Source: Megalobrama amblycephala (taxonomy: Eukaryota; Chordata; Actinopteri; Cypriniformes; Xenocyprididae). Taken from it: a stretch of DNA of 64,000 nt. This document shows, piece after piece, positions 22,598 to 35,335 of the stretch (positions are counted from its first letter, which is position 1; each line of letters opens with the position of its first letter). The stretch spans positions 11,270,282 through 11,334,281 of the forward strand of contig NC_063050.1 in assembly GCF_018812025.1 (NCBI RefSeq), written 5' to 3'. A program made the translations under genes and the position numbers. The notes under the pieces are model-generated. The model saw only the letters and a list, made by a program, of their open reading frames with translations. It made no database searches and was not told the DNA's origin.

Positions 22598-24060
22598 CAC
22601 AGTAAACTCCCCAGTGTTAAATCAACACCAGTCAGTGTTCATATGGGAACCACCAGCAGGGTGTTTTGCACCTGCAATTAATGTTGAAAAAATGTTGAAA
22701 TTTCAACAAAAAAATCAATGGAAATGACATTGAATCAATGTTACAATGTTATATTGGTTCAACATCATTCTTGCACTCTCATAAAATGAAACACAACTAC
22801 AACTGAATTAAAGTCACACAGCCTGAAATCAACTGAAGATAAAAGAAAACAATAAATCTCTCAAGATCTCAGCAGAAGTCTTTTTTGAGAATTAACAGAG
22901 GTTTAGATTTTGATATTTATTGGTCACCATTATGGTGGTCAGTGTTTCATTTAGTTGGACAGTTTGACTCTTAGCATTTTGTGTGAGTTTGTGGTCTTTG
23001 TTTAAAGAAGCCAGCAATGACAATGACGATCAGTTGATATAATTTCCATCATCATGAAGCAAAATCATTTACTAATTGTATTCCTGATCAAAAGTGTGTA
23101 TTTGTTTTTAATAGGTTGTGTTCACCAACAATACTTTCTTCTTACATGAACTTTCAGTTTGTTTGTTTTCTTCTGTCACATGCTTCTTTGTTTCAGTTTC
23201 CCGCCACAATCTTTTACTATGGACACTAATCATATTCATCACAGCTGTTAGTTATTTTAGTTTATTAATCTGTGTATATCAGTTCAGTTCTGTTGGTGTG
23301 TCTTTGTCGGGTCTTGTTTGTTCTGAGTTGGTGTATGTTCTTATCTGGATTCTCTCTGTGGACTATCAAGAAAAGACTTGTTTAACTTTTATCTTCCTCG
23401 TCATGTGTTTGATACACCACCATTCTGTAACACAGACATCAAGATTCAGCATATGAATCTCAACAATGGTGATATCCTTCATGCCGCAATGCATGATGGG
23501 AGTTGTATATTACGGTGGCTCTGAGCATGCATTGCGGCATGAAGGATGTCACCATTGTTGAGATTCATATGCTGATTCTTGATGTCTGTGTGTGTCAAAA
23601 AAAAAAAAATTTTCCCAATGATCATGATGGCAAGAATCTGTGAAGCATGATCTGTGCCAAGAAAGTATTATTGGTGAATATAATATTTTAATATCAAACT
23701 ATAGAAAACTATATCACTGGATCATTTTTTTTATTTTTATTTTTTTATTATTTGCACAAATGATGTGTTTTGGAAAACACTGTTACAAAGAACTCACATG
23801 AAAAGCCAAGAGTGAAACTGCTCAACTAAAGGAAACACTGACCACCAGAATGGTGACCAAACACAATAAAACATCAACATCTAAACCTGTTAATTCTCAA
23901 AAAGAACTTCTGCTGAGATCTTTTAAGAAGATTTAATTTTCTGAGAGTGCAAGAATGATGATGAACCAACATCAATGCCATTTCCATTGGGTTTTTTTTT
24001 GTTGTTGAAATTTCAAAAAATTTTCAACATTAATTGCGGGTGCAAAGTGGTATTGAATAA
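22598..24060. mobile_element. long palindromic (foldback) element
   Basis: Arms mirror each other over more than 600 bp. 'attaatgttgaaaaaatgttgaaatttcaac' near 22680 pairs with 24000-24035, 'gttcaacatcattcttgcactctca' near 22760 pairs with 23945, and 'gagaattaacagaggttta' near 22890 pairs with 23885. The core is an almost perfect hairpin at 23422-23590 around 'atgcatgatgggagttgta'. The left end adds a module starting 'cagtaaactccccagtgtt'. No clear duplication at the ends. Confidence 0.8.
23118..23420 (+). repeat. dispersed repeat, inverted relative of 12280-12650
   Basis: Located in the left arm of the palindromic element. Similarity to 12280-12650 as described there. The open frame is repeat-borne. 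Confidence 0.6.
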
Positions 24061-25150
24061 ATGCCATTAACATTGATACATTACCAACGGCTATTGGTAC
24101 ACAATAAAAGCTCCTTGTGGTTTCTCTGTTTGATTGATTACAGCAACCATAAACAATGCAAAACATAGGTATTTCATAGTGCTTCCCTAAGTAGAAAATC
24201 ACTTCCTGCCCTCAATCTGCATTTTGCCCAACACTGTGACGTCATGTGCAAACAACCTATTTGCCTTGATTTGATTTGGTCTTAGTGACTTAGAAGTTCT
24301 CTTGACTACTCCTAACTGTTCACAGATTTAGAAGCTAGGTTTAACACTAAAAAACTTTGTTAAATATTCTTAGAACAAAAATTTAGGAGTCCTAAAATTA
24401 GGACTTACATGTCCATTATTTTAAGAGTTAAGAGCTACTTTTAGTCTTAAGATGTTTTGTGAATACAGCCTCAGATGTCTAAAGTGTCCCAGACTGCCCC
24501 GATTCACTGAATCATTGAGTGTCTGTAAAACTGCTTTTGTGTTGTATTGTTTGTGCTTTTAAATAAAATTTCACATTTCATTCATGCATATCTCCTTCAT
24601 TGTACTTGATGCTTGACAGCAGAGATGACAAAGAGAGCAGAGAGCAGCTTTGTCGAACTGAAGGGATAAGAGAAGAAGAAACTGGATGCGTTTAACTCCA
24701 CTTTTTTTAGACAATGGCAGCAATCAAAATCACATACTTCCCTACTATATAGTAGGCAAAAAACATACGAAAAAGAAGTATGTATGAATTCACAGTACTC
24801 ATAGGCAAAAAAGTACCCAGATTATCTACTTCTGGCAAGATTCTGAAGTGCACATCCGAATGAGGCCACGGGAGAAGATTTGTGAATGGCAGTAACTGAT
24901 GAATGTAGTATGTCCAGATAACATTCATCCCCTTCATTTCATATGTTCCACAATCCATGCATTCGGCAAATAACAATGAGAAGTGTAACAAGCTATTCAT
25001 CATAAAAGAGCCAACAATATTCATGGTACCACAATGGCAGAGTAGTACAGACGTTAAAGTGCAAAAACATTAAAGGAGAGAAGTGTTTATCCATATAATT
25101 TATTTCTTTATGGAAAGTATTGGACTGGAAAGTTTTTTTCATTGTGGTTC
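24061..25150. other. no gene seen; decayed DNA repeats
   Basis: Contains 'acatacttccctactatatagtaggc' (24732-24757) and related words around 24780-24830 that I associate with a common cyprinid repeat. Also a (dis)continuous motif 'taggagtcctaaaattaggac' near 24383. No supported gene. Confidence 0.4.
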
Positions 25151-25154
25151 TTGT

Positions 25155-27470
25155 CACATGCAATCCACATGTACCAGATGGGCCAGATCTGGGCCACACT
25201 ATGGGCCTGTTTATACCTGGTCACTTCATGTGTTTTCTCTGATCAGATAGCTATCCGATCATGAAAAGACCATGAAAAGTCCAAAACACATTTGAGAGGG
25301 ATACAAATCTGTTCACTCAAACCACTTTGGAAGGTGGTCTGGGACACATTCCAGTCAAAACTGAACAAGTCTAAATGCATCTGGTTATTGAAACCACATA
25401 TGTAAATTTAACTCCTACTAAAAATGCTAAAAAATGTGTGAGAATGTGTTATAGGCTAAATAAGATGTTATAGACAGATATGACAGTGTCATATCTGCGC
25501 CATGCATCACCGCAGATGGAGCATCTCTTCAACACGCAGACTGCCGCATATGAAACTGAAAGTAAGTTGCAGACGCTCAGCACACAATTATCTTCATTAA
25601 AAGTAATGAGACTAATGATCTTAGCAGTGCTGTGGCCACGCTCTCTCCTCCCAGCTAACAGAATTTTGTCATAAGAACATTCTCTAAATATTCAGTGTTG
25701 GTTCTGGGAACATTAAAAACGTCCAGTTTTCTTGATGTTACAGGAATGTTTTTATAAGGTATAATGTTCCTCAAACGTTCTTTCAACTTAATTTTAATCT
25801 AAAATTCAACATTGTTGGAACGTTGATTTGTAACATTCCAAGAACATAAAAATGTTCAATTTCCTTAATGTTAGCAGAATGTTATTTAAAGGTTAGTATG
25901 ATGTTCCTGAAACATTCTTTCAATCATTCAAACACCTGCTGTGAACAAACACTGAAAGAAAGAGAAATAAGAACACAAACTACAACTTTCTTCAGCCACA
26001 GCCTTAGATGAACTGAAGATAAAAGACATTAAATCTCTGAAGATCTGATTAAACAACTCCACAAACAGCATTACCAGCTTCACTTATTACTAACCAGACT
26101 GACTTTATTTCTGTCACACGTCTACAGAAGTTCTTAATGAGAATTAACAGAAGTTTAGATGTTTCGTTTGAGGTCACCATCATGGAGATGAGCGTTTACT
26201 TTAGTTGAGCTCTTGAGCCCTGACTATTACTGAGTTGTATCTTTATCAGCAATTGCAGGTGTCTCCAAAAACATTTCTGCATTGATAAAGAAGATCAACA
26301 TGACTGTTTTAATAACAGATAAATGACTGCAATAAAGTGGTTTAATAACTGCTTTATTGTAGTTTTCTTTACTTTTAGTATTGAAGTGTTATATGGTAAG
26401 GAAATAATAAACTAAAAAATTGTGTTAGAAATTGTTTTGTTTTTTTAACACTGAACTGATTTATATTGGATTGTTCAAAACTATTTAAAAAACGACACAC
26501 TTGGACATCAGCACTCATCATACAAACCTAAACAATGGTGACAATAAAAAAAATCAGCTGTATAATTTATTCATGTCACAATGCATGCTGGGAGTCATGA
26601 ATGTGTTTTGTATGCTGCATGAAGCATGTCGCCATTGTTGTGTTTCAAATGCTGAATGTTGATGTCTGTGAGTGAATAAATGACACAAAACAATGTTTTA
26701 AACAAAAAGATAATAATGATAGTGTTGCAAATGATAATTTTCACATTTTTTAGAAAATGAGCGATGGTTTCTTTAGATAAGACCCTTATTTCTCATCTGG
26801 GATCACTATAAACTGTCATTTTGACCTTCAAACGTTTGGGCTCCATTGAAGTCCACTATATGGAGAAAATCCTGGAATATTTTCATGAAAAACCTTAATT
26901 TCTTTTCGACTGAAGAAAGAAAGACATGAACATCTTGGATAACATGGGGGTGAGTGAATTATCAGGAAATTTTAATTTGAAAGTGAACTAATCCTTTAAG
27001 GAAACTGGACAGTTTTATGTTCTTGGAATGTTACAAATCAACGTTCCTACAATGTTGAATTTGAGATCAAAATTAAGTTGAAAGAACGTTTGAGGAACAT
27101 TATACCTTATAAAAACATTAATCTAATGTCAAGAAAACTGGACTTGTTTAATGTTCCCAGAACCAACACTGAATATTTAGAGAACGTTCTTATAACTAAA
27201 TTCTGTTAGCTGGGTTATTGCAGTCTTGGATTTTGATGTTAGCTGATAATCAATAAAATGCAGCTCATATGTGTTGCTTTCAATGACGTGAGTTCCATGA
27301 AATCTGCATATAGTGCGGGAACTGAAGATCGGATTTATAGTTGTTTTGCAGAGACACATTTATGTGGCCAAGTGTAAATGGAATCGCTTTGATAAATCAT
27401 ATAGCTATCTGATCAGAGGAAATGCATGAAGTGACCAGGTGTAAACAGGCCCTTTGTTGCTGTATGGGCA
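25155..27470. mobile_element. three-level nest of inverted-repeat elements
   Basis: An arm of the 'cagatctggcccaca...ttgctat(c/g)tggg' type (25155-25202 plus 27453-27470) is split by an element 25203-27452 with ends GGGCCTGTTTATACCTGGTC / its complement. That element contains a foldback element 25650-27214 with ends CCCAGCTAACAGAATTT and complement, whose arms share 'tattcagtgttggttctgggaacatta'. Inside it is the hairpin core (about 26500-26670, 'gatgtctgtgag') and the right end of a TTAA MITE (to 26995). Confidence 0.75.
26800..26995. mobile_element. right part of a TTAA MITE (family of 57024-57303)
   Basis: 'cttaatttcttttcgactgaag', 'ggggtgagtgaattatcagg' and the end 'aaagtgaactaatcct' followed by TTAA (26996-26999) match the complete short copy at 57024-57303. 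The left end is not definable. Confidence 0.65.
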
Positions 27471-27591
27471 TGATTGTGTTTGTTGAACAGCTCTATCTGA
27501 TTTTTGAAGGTTGTGATGATCTAATTTTTAAATGAGAATAAAAAGGAGTTATTTTGCAGTTATTTTTTTCTGAAAGTGTTTTTGCACTTAC

Positions 27592-27710
27592 GCTTGTTTC
27601 AGTGTGAATTATCCACCCATTTCATGTTTGATGCAGTATGATGAAGACCAGCAGAAGAACACAAATGATCCTGAGACACACTGTCATCAACACCAAACAT
27701 CAGCTTTCTC
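27592..27710 (-). pseudogene. CD209-like lectin pseudogene scrap
   Basis: On the minus strand a membrane-anchor exon (27710 down to about 27630; acceptor TTTGTCAG, then the VLMTVCL-type segment and ILQH-like end) is fused directly to the tail of a lectin exon (MKWVDNS, 27626 down to about 27592, donor-like GTAAGTG). The intervening neck, introns and first lectin exon are deleted. A TGA replaces the conserved Arg codon just after the acceptor. It is clearly non-functional and marks another former family member between the plus-strand and minus-strand genes. Confidence 0.75.
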
Positions 27711-27719
27711 CTGACAAAC

Positions 27720-28289
27720 AGGGCAAAAACTCACAGATATCAGTGTATGCCCTTCATATGATTAGAAATTAAGTTTTGAATCAACCGTAGGTAATCTACC
27801 TTTGTATTATAGTGTTTTATATAAACATTGCTGTATTGCAAAATATCTAAAGATAAGTGTATTGAAAAGGTAAATAAAAAAAAAATAAAAAAAAAATCCA
27901 TGTTAACACATTATATAAAAAAAGCAGAAATAATGATACATTGTTATAAAAATTTTTTTTTAAATTAAAATAGTGACACGATTAACTACACCATCTGACT
28001 CATTAGACTCTGTATGAATTCAGTGATTCAGGCAACTACACGATGATAACGCCATCATCAATAAACAGCCAACATCATCTGACCACATTTTCTCATGGCT
28101 GTCCTTGTCATAACAAATGTGCTTTATAAACACATAGCTACAGCAGCCAGATAAAATCTAATATCAAAAAGCAAAGGGTCAAGAGCACAACTAAAGCCAC
28201 TGCTGAAGAAATCCAGACTCAGTGATTGTTCATGCCTATGTCCGGGATTGTCTCCATATTTACATATAGTTATGGTGATATGAAATGAC
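27720..28289. other. no gene seen; foldback arm remnant
   Basis: AT-rich. Positions about 28000-28230 resemble the arm of the foldback family ('gtgattcag', 'gggtcaagagc(a/t)caactaaagc'). Nothing else supported. Confidence 0.45.
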
Positions 28290-28293
28290 TTAA

Positions 28294-29237
28294 AGGTGCC
28301 ATCAAACGTTTTTTTACAAGATGTAATATAAGTCTAAGGTGTCCCCTAAATGTGTCTGTGAAGTTTCAGCTAAAAATACCCCATATATTTTTTTTTATTA
28401 ATTTTTTTAACTGCCTATTTTGGGGCATCATTAAATATGAGCCAATTTAGGGTGCTGCCCCTTTAAATGCTCACGCTCCCTGCCCACGGAGCTCGCGCTT
28501 GCCTTAAATAGCATAAACAAAGTTCACACAGCTAATATAACCCTCAAAATGAATCTTTACAAAGTGTTCGTCATGCAACATGTCAAATCGCGTAGGTATG
28601 GTATTTATTTGGATGTTTACATTTGATTCTGAATGAGTTTGATAGTGCTCCATGGCTAAAGCTAACATTACACACTGTTGGAGAGATTTATAAAGAATGA
28701 AGTTGTGTTTATGAATTATACAGACTGCAAGTGTTTAATAATGAAAATAGCGACGGCTCTTGTCTCCGTGAATACAGTAAGAAATGATGGTAACTTTAAC
28801 CACATTTAACAGTACATTAGCAAAACATGCTAACGAAACATTTAGAAAGACAATTTACAAATATCACTAAAACTATCATGTTATCATGGATCATGTCAGT
28901 TATTATTGCTCCATCTCCCATGTTGTCCTCGCTTGCTTGCTTATGATTCAGCTGTGCACATCCAGACGTTAATACTGCCTGCCCTTGTGTAATGCCTTGA
29001 ACATGAGCTGGCATATGCAAATATTGGGGTCGTACATATTAATGATCCCGACTGTTGCGTAACAGTCTGTGTTATGTTGAGATTCGCCTGTTCTTCAGGG
29101 GTCTTTTAAACAAATGAGATTTATATAAGAAGGAGGAAAAAATGGAGTTTGAGACTCAGTGTATATCATTTCCATGTACTGAACTCTTGTTATTCAACTA
29201 TGCCAAGATAAATTCAATTTTTAATTCTAGGGCACCT
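28294..29237. mobile_element. TTAA-flanked MITE, copy 2 of the 1525-2462 family
   Basis: TTAA at 28290-28293 and 29238-29241. Ends AGGTGCC and AGGGCACCT. Collinear with the copy at 1525-2462, including 'gatgtaatataagtctaaggtgtcccc' and 'gctaatataaccctcaaaatg'. No transposase. Confidence 0.82.
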
Positions 29238-29363
29238 TTAAACTGTGATATAGGACATATTGTCCATCTCTCATCAAGTCATTAATTTCCTGTTTGACTT
29301 GCAAAGGCATGTCATTGCCCTTGCCAAGTTTTGTGCTTTGTACTTTGTACCCCCCTCAAAAGA

Positions 29364-29545
29364 AATGTATAAATAATAAATGCAAGAATAAATGTATTAA
29401 TAAATAAATGAATGTATACATTCATTTATTTCCGCATTTATTTATTGATACATTTATTTATTCTTGCGTTTATTATTTCTACATTTCTTTGTCTGTATGG
29501 TCTTTGTCTTAAGACATAAATTAATTAATTAATTAATTAATTAAT
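29364..29545. repeat. AT-rich hairpin and (TTAA)n microsatellite
   Basis: 29364-29486 is an inverted repeat of 'aataaatgcaagaataaatg' type words around the centre 'aatgtatacatt'. 29517-29545 is a run of ATTA units. Confidence 0.8.
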
Positions 29546-29737
29546 GTGGAAACACATAAATGTATAAAAAAAGAAAAAAAGACAATTATACATAAATAAG
29601 GAAATGATGGTATAATTTTTATCACATTTCTTTCTATATTTATTTATTATCTTTTTTCCCCTTTTTTTTACGTTTCTTTTTATATTCATGTGTTTTTTGT
29701 TTTTTATTTCAACAGCTTTGGCATTCCATACTGCACA

Positions 29738-29895
29738 TGAATGAAGGGAAATTGCTTGGAGAGCAAACATGATGTGTACAAACATGATTCTGTGTGGGTG
29801 GACTGCATCTGTGTTGTGTGTGAAGGGTCTAAAGCTGAAGACTTAAATGAACACTTCTCTGTATGATTGTTTTTCTTCCCTTTGGCCAAGCTGAA
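29738..29895 (+). repeat. recurrent 'aagggaaattgctt' block, copy 2
   Basis: Matches 10009-10190 and 60648-60840 but lacks the 'ctgtataaaccctgat' segment present in both of those. Downstream, 29935-30135 ends 'cattaaagttgttgaacattc...aacaaaccttgctac'. That resembles the end of an LTR, but no partner was found. Confidence 0.65.
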
Positions 29896-30149
29896 CTGAG
29901 AGAGATTGACTCGTGCCTGATAGGGTGATCGATGGACGTCGAATAAAATCTAACAGATAACATTATTGTGTCAAGCAGGATGAGGCTGAGGGCTGTGAGA
30001 CAGCTTTTACTTTCTTTCGTTTTTACTTTGAGGGCTGCCGCTTTTACTTTCGTTTTGTGTTTGTTTATTTTATCATTAAAGTTGTTGAACATTCACCGTT
30101 CCCGCCTCCTCCTTCTCTGAGCAACAAACCTTGCTACATTTATTATAAT

Positions 30150-31230
30150 CCAGTGGTCTCAAACTCAATTTCTGGAGGGCCACCGGTCTTCAGAGTTTTG
30201 CTCCAAACCTAATCAAACACACCTGATCCAGGTCTTCAGGATTACTAGAAAACTTCCAAGCAGGTGTGAGTTCACAGTAAATCCACCGGTGTCAAATCAA
30301 TTCTGGTCGGTTTTCATATGGGAACTACCAACAGTGTGTTAAAGTAACACTGTAGCAGTGTTAGAGTTAATTAGATACTTCAGTGATTAATTGAGTGATG
30401 ATTGTTTGATTATTGAAGACACCTGATGATAACGAGCAGAATCACTGGGGAGTTGCAATGCATGCAATCACTTTAACATGTCTGTCATTGACAGGCCTAA
30501 ATAATCAGTTTCCTTTGTGATGGAGAAAACCATATCATCTGACTGTCTTTTTTTATTTTCTTATTGAGTTTTGTAAACACTGTTACAAAGACCAGAAACT
30601 TAACATAAGAACCAAGAGTATATGCCCAACTAAATGAAACACTGATCACAATAGCGGTGACCAAACATTTTCAATAATACATAATCTAAACCTGTTAATT
30701 CTCAAAAATAACTGTAGATGAATGACAGAAATACAGTCAGTCTAGTTTGTAATAAGAGAGAGCCACAGTCTTAGATTAAATCAACTCAAGATAAAAGAAG
30801 ACATTAAATCTCTGAAGATCTGATTAAACAACTCCACAAACAGCATTACAAGCTAGTTAGTTTTTTTCTGCAACAATGTATATAATGTAGTAAAGCAGTA
30901 AAATCAGCAGATTTTTTTTAAATGATAATTGCTAGTCACTATTTTGTGTGTGTTACCAACCCTGTTAAACTACAACATGAGAACAAAGAGTGATGCATCA
31001 ATTATTTATCGTGTGTAATTTTTAAATTACTCATGCTTACATTTTAAGATTAATTTTAAAATTGTGTAATGCTTAATCTTTTTTTGAACTACTGTCTTTT
31101 TTTTCTCTCTCTCTTTTTTTTCAGACACAGACATCAAGAATTAGCATCTGAATCCTAACAGTGGTGACAAACATAAAGTATCATGCTGCAATGCAACATC
31201 GGGTAAGGCAAATCCCCTGCATCTTCATTA
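30150..31230. repeat. dispersed repeat followed by foldback-family arm
   Basis: 30150-30265 ('tctcaaactcaatttctggaggg', 'tccaaacctaatcaaacacac') is a common fish-type repeat by appearance. 30268-31200 holds modules of the foldback family in order: 'aaatccaccggtgtcaaatcaa', 'gatgattg..attattgaagacacctgatgataac', 'aaccaagag..ctaaatgaaacactgatcac', then the core 'cagacatcaagaatta'. The opposite arm is not present. Confidence 0.55.
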
Positions 31231-31274
31231 TAAATGAAAAATAAAACATTGAATGTTGTTGTCATGGTTTTATG

Positions 31275-31790
31275 TTACCAAAAATTATTTGGGTCGTACC
31301 TTTGTGATAGAATTTCGAGATTCATTACTGCAGGATCCTGGCTACCCTCCACTCCAGCATTGTCCTCCCCAAGTATGCGCTGCACCACCTCACAAAGGGC
31401 GCTCAGTGGTTTGCCTGGGGGGCCTCCGGTTTGAATATCAGTTATAATACTGACTACAAGTAAATCAGTTAAGGCTAATGGCAAAGGACACAGGCATGCA
31501 AATGGGAACTATACCTGTGCACAAAACGTTGGATTTGAAGGTGGCTATTTTTAGTGCGGCTTTTGCTGAGAATGTCGCACCATTTCTTTGCACAGTCAGA
31601 TGGTGATCGAGTACATGAGATCTGTGAAGAGTTTAAATGTCTGGAGATGTCCTCCCATGCCTTTTTCTTGTCAGTGCTGGTTAATGTTGGGCTGAACTTG
31701 TCTTTTATAACATGTTTCCGCTGTTCGACTAATTCAGTGCTTCTTCCTCTTGCCAATTCAGTTTTCTTTTGGAATCCATGTTATTGTGAT
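31275..31790 (-). pseudogene. Myb/SANT-like DNA-binding protein remnant (Harbinger/NAIF1 type)
   Basis: On the minus strand ATG at about 31779 opens MDSKRKLNWQEEEAL. After an apparent one-base frameshift it continues as LVEQRKHVIKDKFSP, KKKAWEDISRHLNS and CAKKWCDILSKSRTK (to about 31530), a three-helix Myb/SANT-like domain. A further segment, TGGPPGKPLSALCEVVQRILGEDN (about 31310-31435), fits the C-terminal part of such proteins, separated by roughly 50 bp that may be an intron or decay. Proteins of this type accompany PIF/Harbinger nucleases or are domesticated (NAIF1). No nuclease ORF is seen nearby. Frameshift and missing continuity argue for a pseudogene. It could also be an exon of an active gene with a sequencing error. 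Family call moderate. Confidence 0.55.
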
Positions 31791-32009
31791 GCTTCTAGGT
31801 GCACCACATCTGCTAATTAATTAATCAATTATAATTTAATCAATCAATAAGACATTAATCAATCTAAATTTGATTCACTAAAATCACCGCTATAAAAAAG
31901 GACCCTTTACTTTGTGTTATATTACCTTGGCAGACAAATGAAAAAAATAAAAATAAAAAATAACGCTGATGCAAGGGTGTTTCTAATCTGGCTGAGGGAG
32001 TGACAGCAA

Positions 32010-33094
32010 CCCAGATAGCAACATTATGTCGGCCCAGATCCGGCCCACATGCTGCAATGAAATACGGTCCTTGTGTGGGCCGCTTCTGTTTGCCAGATCT
32101 GAGCCACATGTCAGCCAAGAGCAAAGAAATAAACCTAAACTAGAGTCATCTGAGTCTTAATAAGCCTGTTAACAAGCAGAATCACACAGTTCCAGCAGCA
32201 ATCAGAAGACTTTAACAGTCATGAACACTAAAAGTTATGATGACACACACAGACATCAAGAATCAGCGTATGAATCTCAACAATGGCGACAATCAAAAGC
32301 AGGATGCATGCTGGGTACCAGCATAGTACAAAACACCCAGCATGCATTGCAGCATGGCACTTTCGAATGTCACCATTGTTGAGATTCATACGCTGATTCT
32401 TGATGTCTGTGTGTGTCATCATTTTTTTAATCTTCTGATTACTGCTGGAACTCATGCTGTAGTAACACTGGGTTTATAACATAAATGTATTAATGCACAA
32501 CACAGTTGTTAGATTCAAATGGCATCTGACCATTTCATGATAACAGCCAAAAGACAACCATTTTCTGATGTTATTTTGCTTTAGCTTCCTTTGTTACTGC
32601 AAACATGTTCAATGAACACACCATCACAACAACCAGAAAAAATCAAATGTATAATAAGAGTTAAAAGCCCAACTAATGTAAACACTAATCACCATTATGG
32701 TGATTTCAAATGAAACACATTAGAGTTAAACCTCTGTTAATTCTCAGTAACAATTTTTGTAGATGTTTAACAGAAATAAAGTCAATCTGGTTAGTAATAA
32801 GTGAAGCTGGTAATGCGGTTTGTTGAGTTGTTTCTGTTCTCTTATTTCCTTCAGTGATTCTGCTTGTTAACAGGCTTATTAAGTCTGAGATGACTCCATA
32901 GTTAATATACATACATTTTGTGGCTCAGATAAGGTATTGTTTAGGTTTATTTCTTTGCTCTTGGCTGACATGTGGCAATACTGTGGCCTGCTCAGATCTG
33001 GCAAACAGAAGCGGCCCACACAGCATGTGGGTTCATCATGCCACATGTGCCAGATGTGGGCCGGATCTGGGCTGACACAATGTTGCTATGTGGG
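32010..33094. mobile_element. foldback element with 2-bp AA duplication
   Basis: Ends CCCAGATAGCAAC and GTTGCTATGTGGG. Outer arms of about 130 bp carry 'gcccagatccggcccacatg' and 'gtcagccaagagcaaagaaat'. The inner hairpin core is at 32247-32418 ('acacagacatcaagaatcagcgtatgaatctcaacaatgg' in both orientations, given here as positions only for its full length). The paralogous segment (near 42462) has the uninterrupted sequence gtgacagaaaatttg, so AA (32008-32009 and 33095-33096) is the target duplication. Confidence 0.85.
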
Positions 33095-33268
33095 AAATTT
33101 GATATCTTTCCCTCTTCTGACTGCTGTATTCAATCTCTCTATATGTTTCCCTCTTTTGTAAAGTCATGTAAACACTATAACGAATTTTGTCTTTTGCTAT
33201 TGGAGCAAAAGGAAATACAAAAATTATATTTGCTGTTGTCTCATTCACTGCTTGAAGTTTTCCCAACT

Positions 33269-33385
33269 ATGACAACTTCTGCTTCTGAGAACTCTGGGAA
33301 TGTGAAAAGGGTCCATAGCCTGCTGAACTCACTGAGACGACTAACCTCTGATAAACCTGTCCTCTGCTGCGCCCTGCTGGACTGA
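33269..33385 (+). other. conserved block with a 38-aa open frame, copy in unit 1
   Basis: ATG ... TGA of exactly 117 nt, present at the same length in unit 2 (42628-42744) with four substitutions, three of them amino-acid changing. It lies about 2 kb beyond the stop codon of the minus-strand lectin gene. I do not recognise the peptide. Common descent of the duplicated segment explains the conservation adequately. Confidence 0.3.
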
Positions 33386-33483
33386 AGAAAATCTCTCCAA
33401 AGTGCAGCAAAGCAGATACAAGAATGAAACATGAAATAAAAATATGGGTTTACAATGTTAATGATGTAAAAGTGACCATTTAA

Positions 33484-34988
33484 CTCCCTCGAGTCAGAGG
33501 TATCGCCGGCGATACCACCTCGGTTTTTTCTTACCAGCGTGAAAGAGACTCAAAATATTCTGTCAATGTTGCACATACAATTAAGAGTTATACACCATTT
33601 TAATCTGTGAAATATCTTATTTTATTTGTGTACACTCAGAATAAAAACAAAATGTTGTGCTTTTTGCAAAATAAAGAAAACTAAAATGATGTGTGATCTG
33701 TCATCTCCCTCTGAACGAAGTCCAATCTGATAGATCTCAGAAAATGAAGTGTAACTTAGTGAATACTAATCACAAAAAAATTAGACTTATGTCTAAAGAA
33801 ACGTTGAAATGTCAGGTTTTAAATTGTGTATGTCAAATCGAAAACAAATATTTTCTGTTTATGTAATCTATGAAAAGAGACACATGTCAGACGCCTGTGA
33901 TTAAGCTCATTATCCACTAATGCGGCCACGCCCACGGAGCGAGCGCTATTCATGTGCAAATTCTGAGGCAATACATGCATACATCGTCTCAATTTTGTAT
34001 TTATTGTCTTGAAAAGTGTTTATCTGTGTGTTATAGCCATGGTTAGCAATCTCTGGAAGCCTCTGTTAGTTCCTGGAATGTCACATGGCCTGTTCTTCTT
34101 TAGAGTAAATTGTGGACTAAAGGTGCACAGAGCGCCCTCCAGCTGCAAGTATTAATTGAAAACACAGTATCCAGCGCTCATAGTGATGACAATAAATATT
34201 GAATAAATATAACTCCTCTGTACAGAAAATTGACATAAACATATGAGAATCCATCAATATTTCTCCAAATGTGCTAAAAGGCTATATAAGTTAAGAGGTA
34301 ACATAATTGTTCAGACATTTTTCATCACAGAAATACATTATATTTTAAAGTATATAATAGAATACCATTATTTTAAATTGTAATAATATTTCACAGTATT
34401 GTTGTTTTTTCTGTATGTTTGATATACACCATGATGAGCTTGAGACATGTTCACATAGGGTTTTTTCACAGAGCCTACCTGACTGAAAGAGCATATTACA
34501 GCTCATTATGCAAATCTTTTGTCTTCTCAGGTGTGAATCACAGCATTATTCATGAAGATTCATGCCTCCACGCATGCTGTGTTTCTTGACAAAAAGTGTC
34601 TTACAAAAACTAAATCAATATATTGTTATAAATGAACGAGTAGGCAGGATAATTTTTACATGTTGAAGCAAAAATTCTAGTCTACAACCTTCAATACCCA
34701 GAAGTCTTGTGAACACATATATAACATTAGTTTTTTGGCCTTATTTCAGTGACTTAAGTTTTTTTTTGTTTTTTCAATAACCACGCATAAACGTTATTTC
34801 TTAAAAAATACAAACATGTACATACATGTTCCTTTTATTGTAACGTAGTTTGTGCTGAATACAGTGTAATGAATACAGTGTAATGACACTTTTTCCATTA
34901 ATATGTTTATGAACAACTGAAAAAAGCACAAATGTCAGGGCATGTCAAAACTTCTCCAGGCCCCAAATCAGCCTCAGACTCCAGAGGG
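33484..34988. mobile_element. TTAA-inserted non-autonomous element, 1.5 kb (piggyBac-like termini)
   Basis: TTAA at 33480-33483 and 34989-34992. Ends CTCCCTCGAGTCAGAGG and the complement of CCCTCTGGAGTCTGAGG. The paralogous segment near 42856 reads gtgaccatttaatttaaaggg without the element, confirming precise insertion at one TTAA. No transposase ORF. The CCC-type ends suggest piggyBac rather than T2/Kolobok, but that is an inference. Confidence 0.85.
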
Positions 34989-35335
34989 TTAATTTAAAGG
35001 GAACCAACTGAACTGAAAAGCAGTTTCACAGTAATCCTGTATTAGAATAACAGTGTGAATCAGGGTAGCTTTAGACTTGTGTCATTTATTGTGATTGTCT
35101 ACTACTAAGAAAAATATGAGAAACAGAATTTTGTCATTTATTATTGCAGTTAGAAAAAAAATACTTTTCTTCTAACAAATTACATCTTAATAGCTACTCT
35201 TTGTTTTGAAAATTATATAAAAAAAAGATTAAAAAATGAAATCCTAAAGTTAGTTATTTATTAAATGAACTACTAATGAACTAATGAAGCTGGAAGCTAT
35301 GAGTCAAAGCTATCATGAAGATGAAGGAGCAGATG

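Noticed and set aside
23422..23590. CRISPR-like or regulatory palindrome
   Set aside because: The palindrome is the core of a transposable hairpin element repeated elsewhere. No spacer array exists and the genome is vertebrate.
29935..30135. Solo LTR ending 'gttgttgaacattc...cttgctac'
   Set aside because: The end looks LTR-like, but I could not find a matching start or target duplication, so it is only mentioned in a neighbouring entry.
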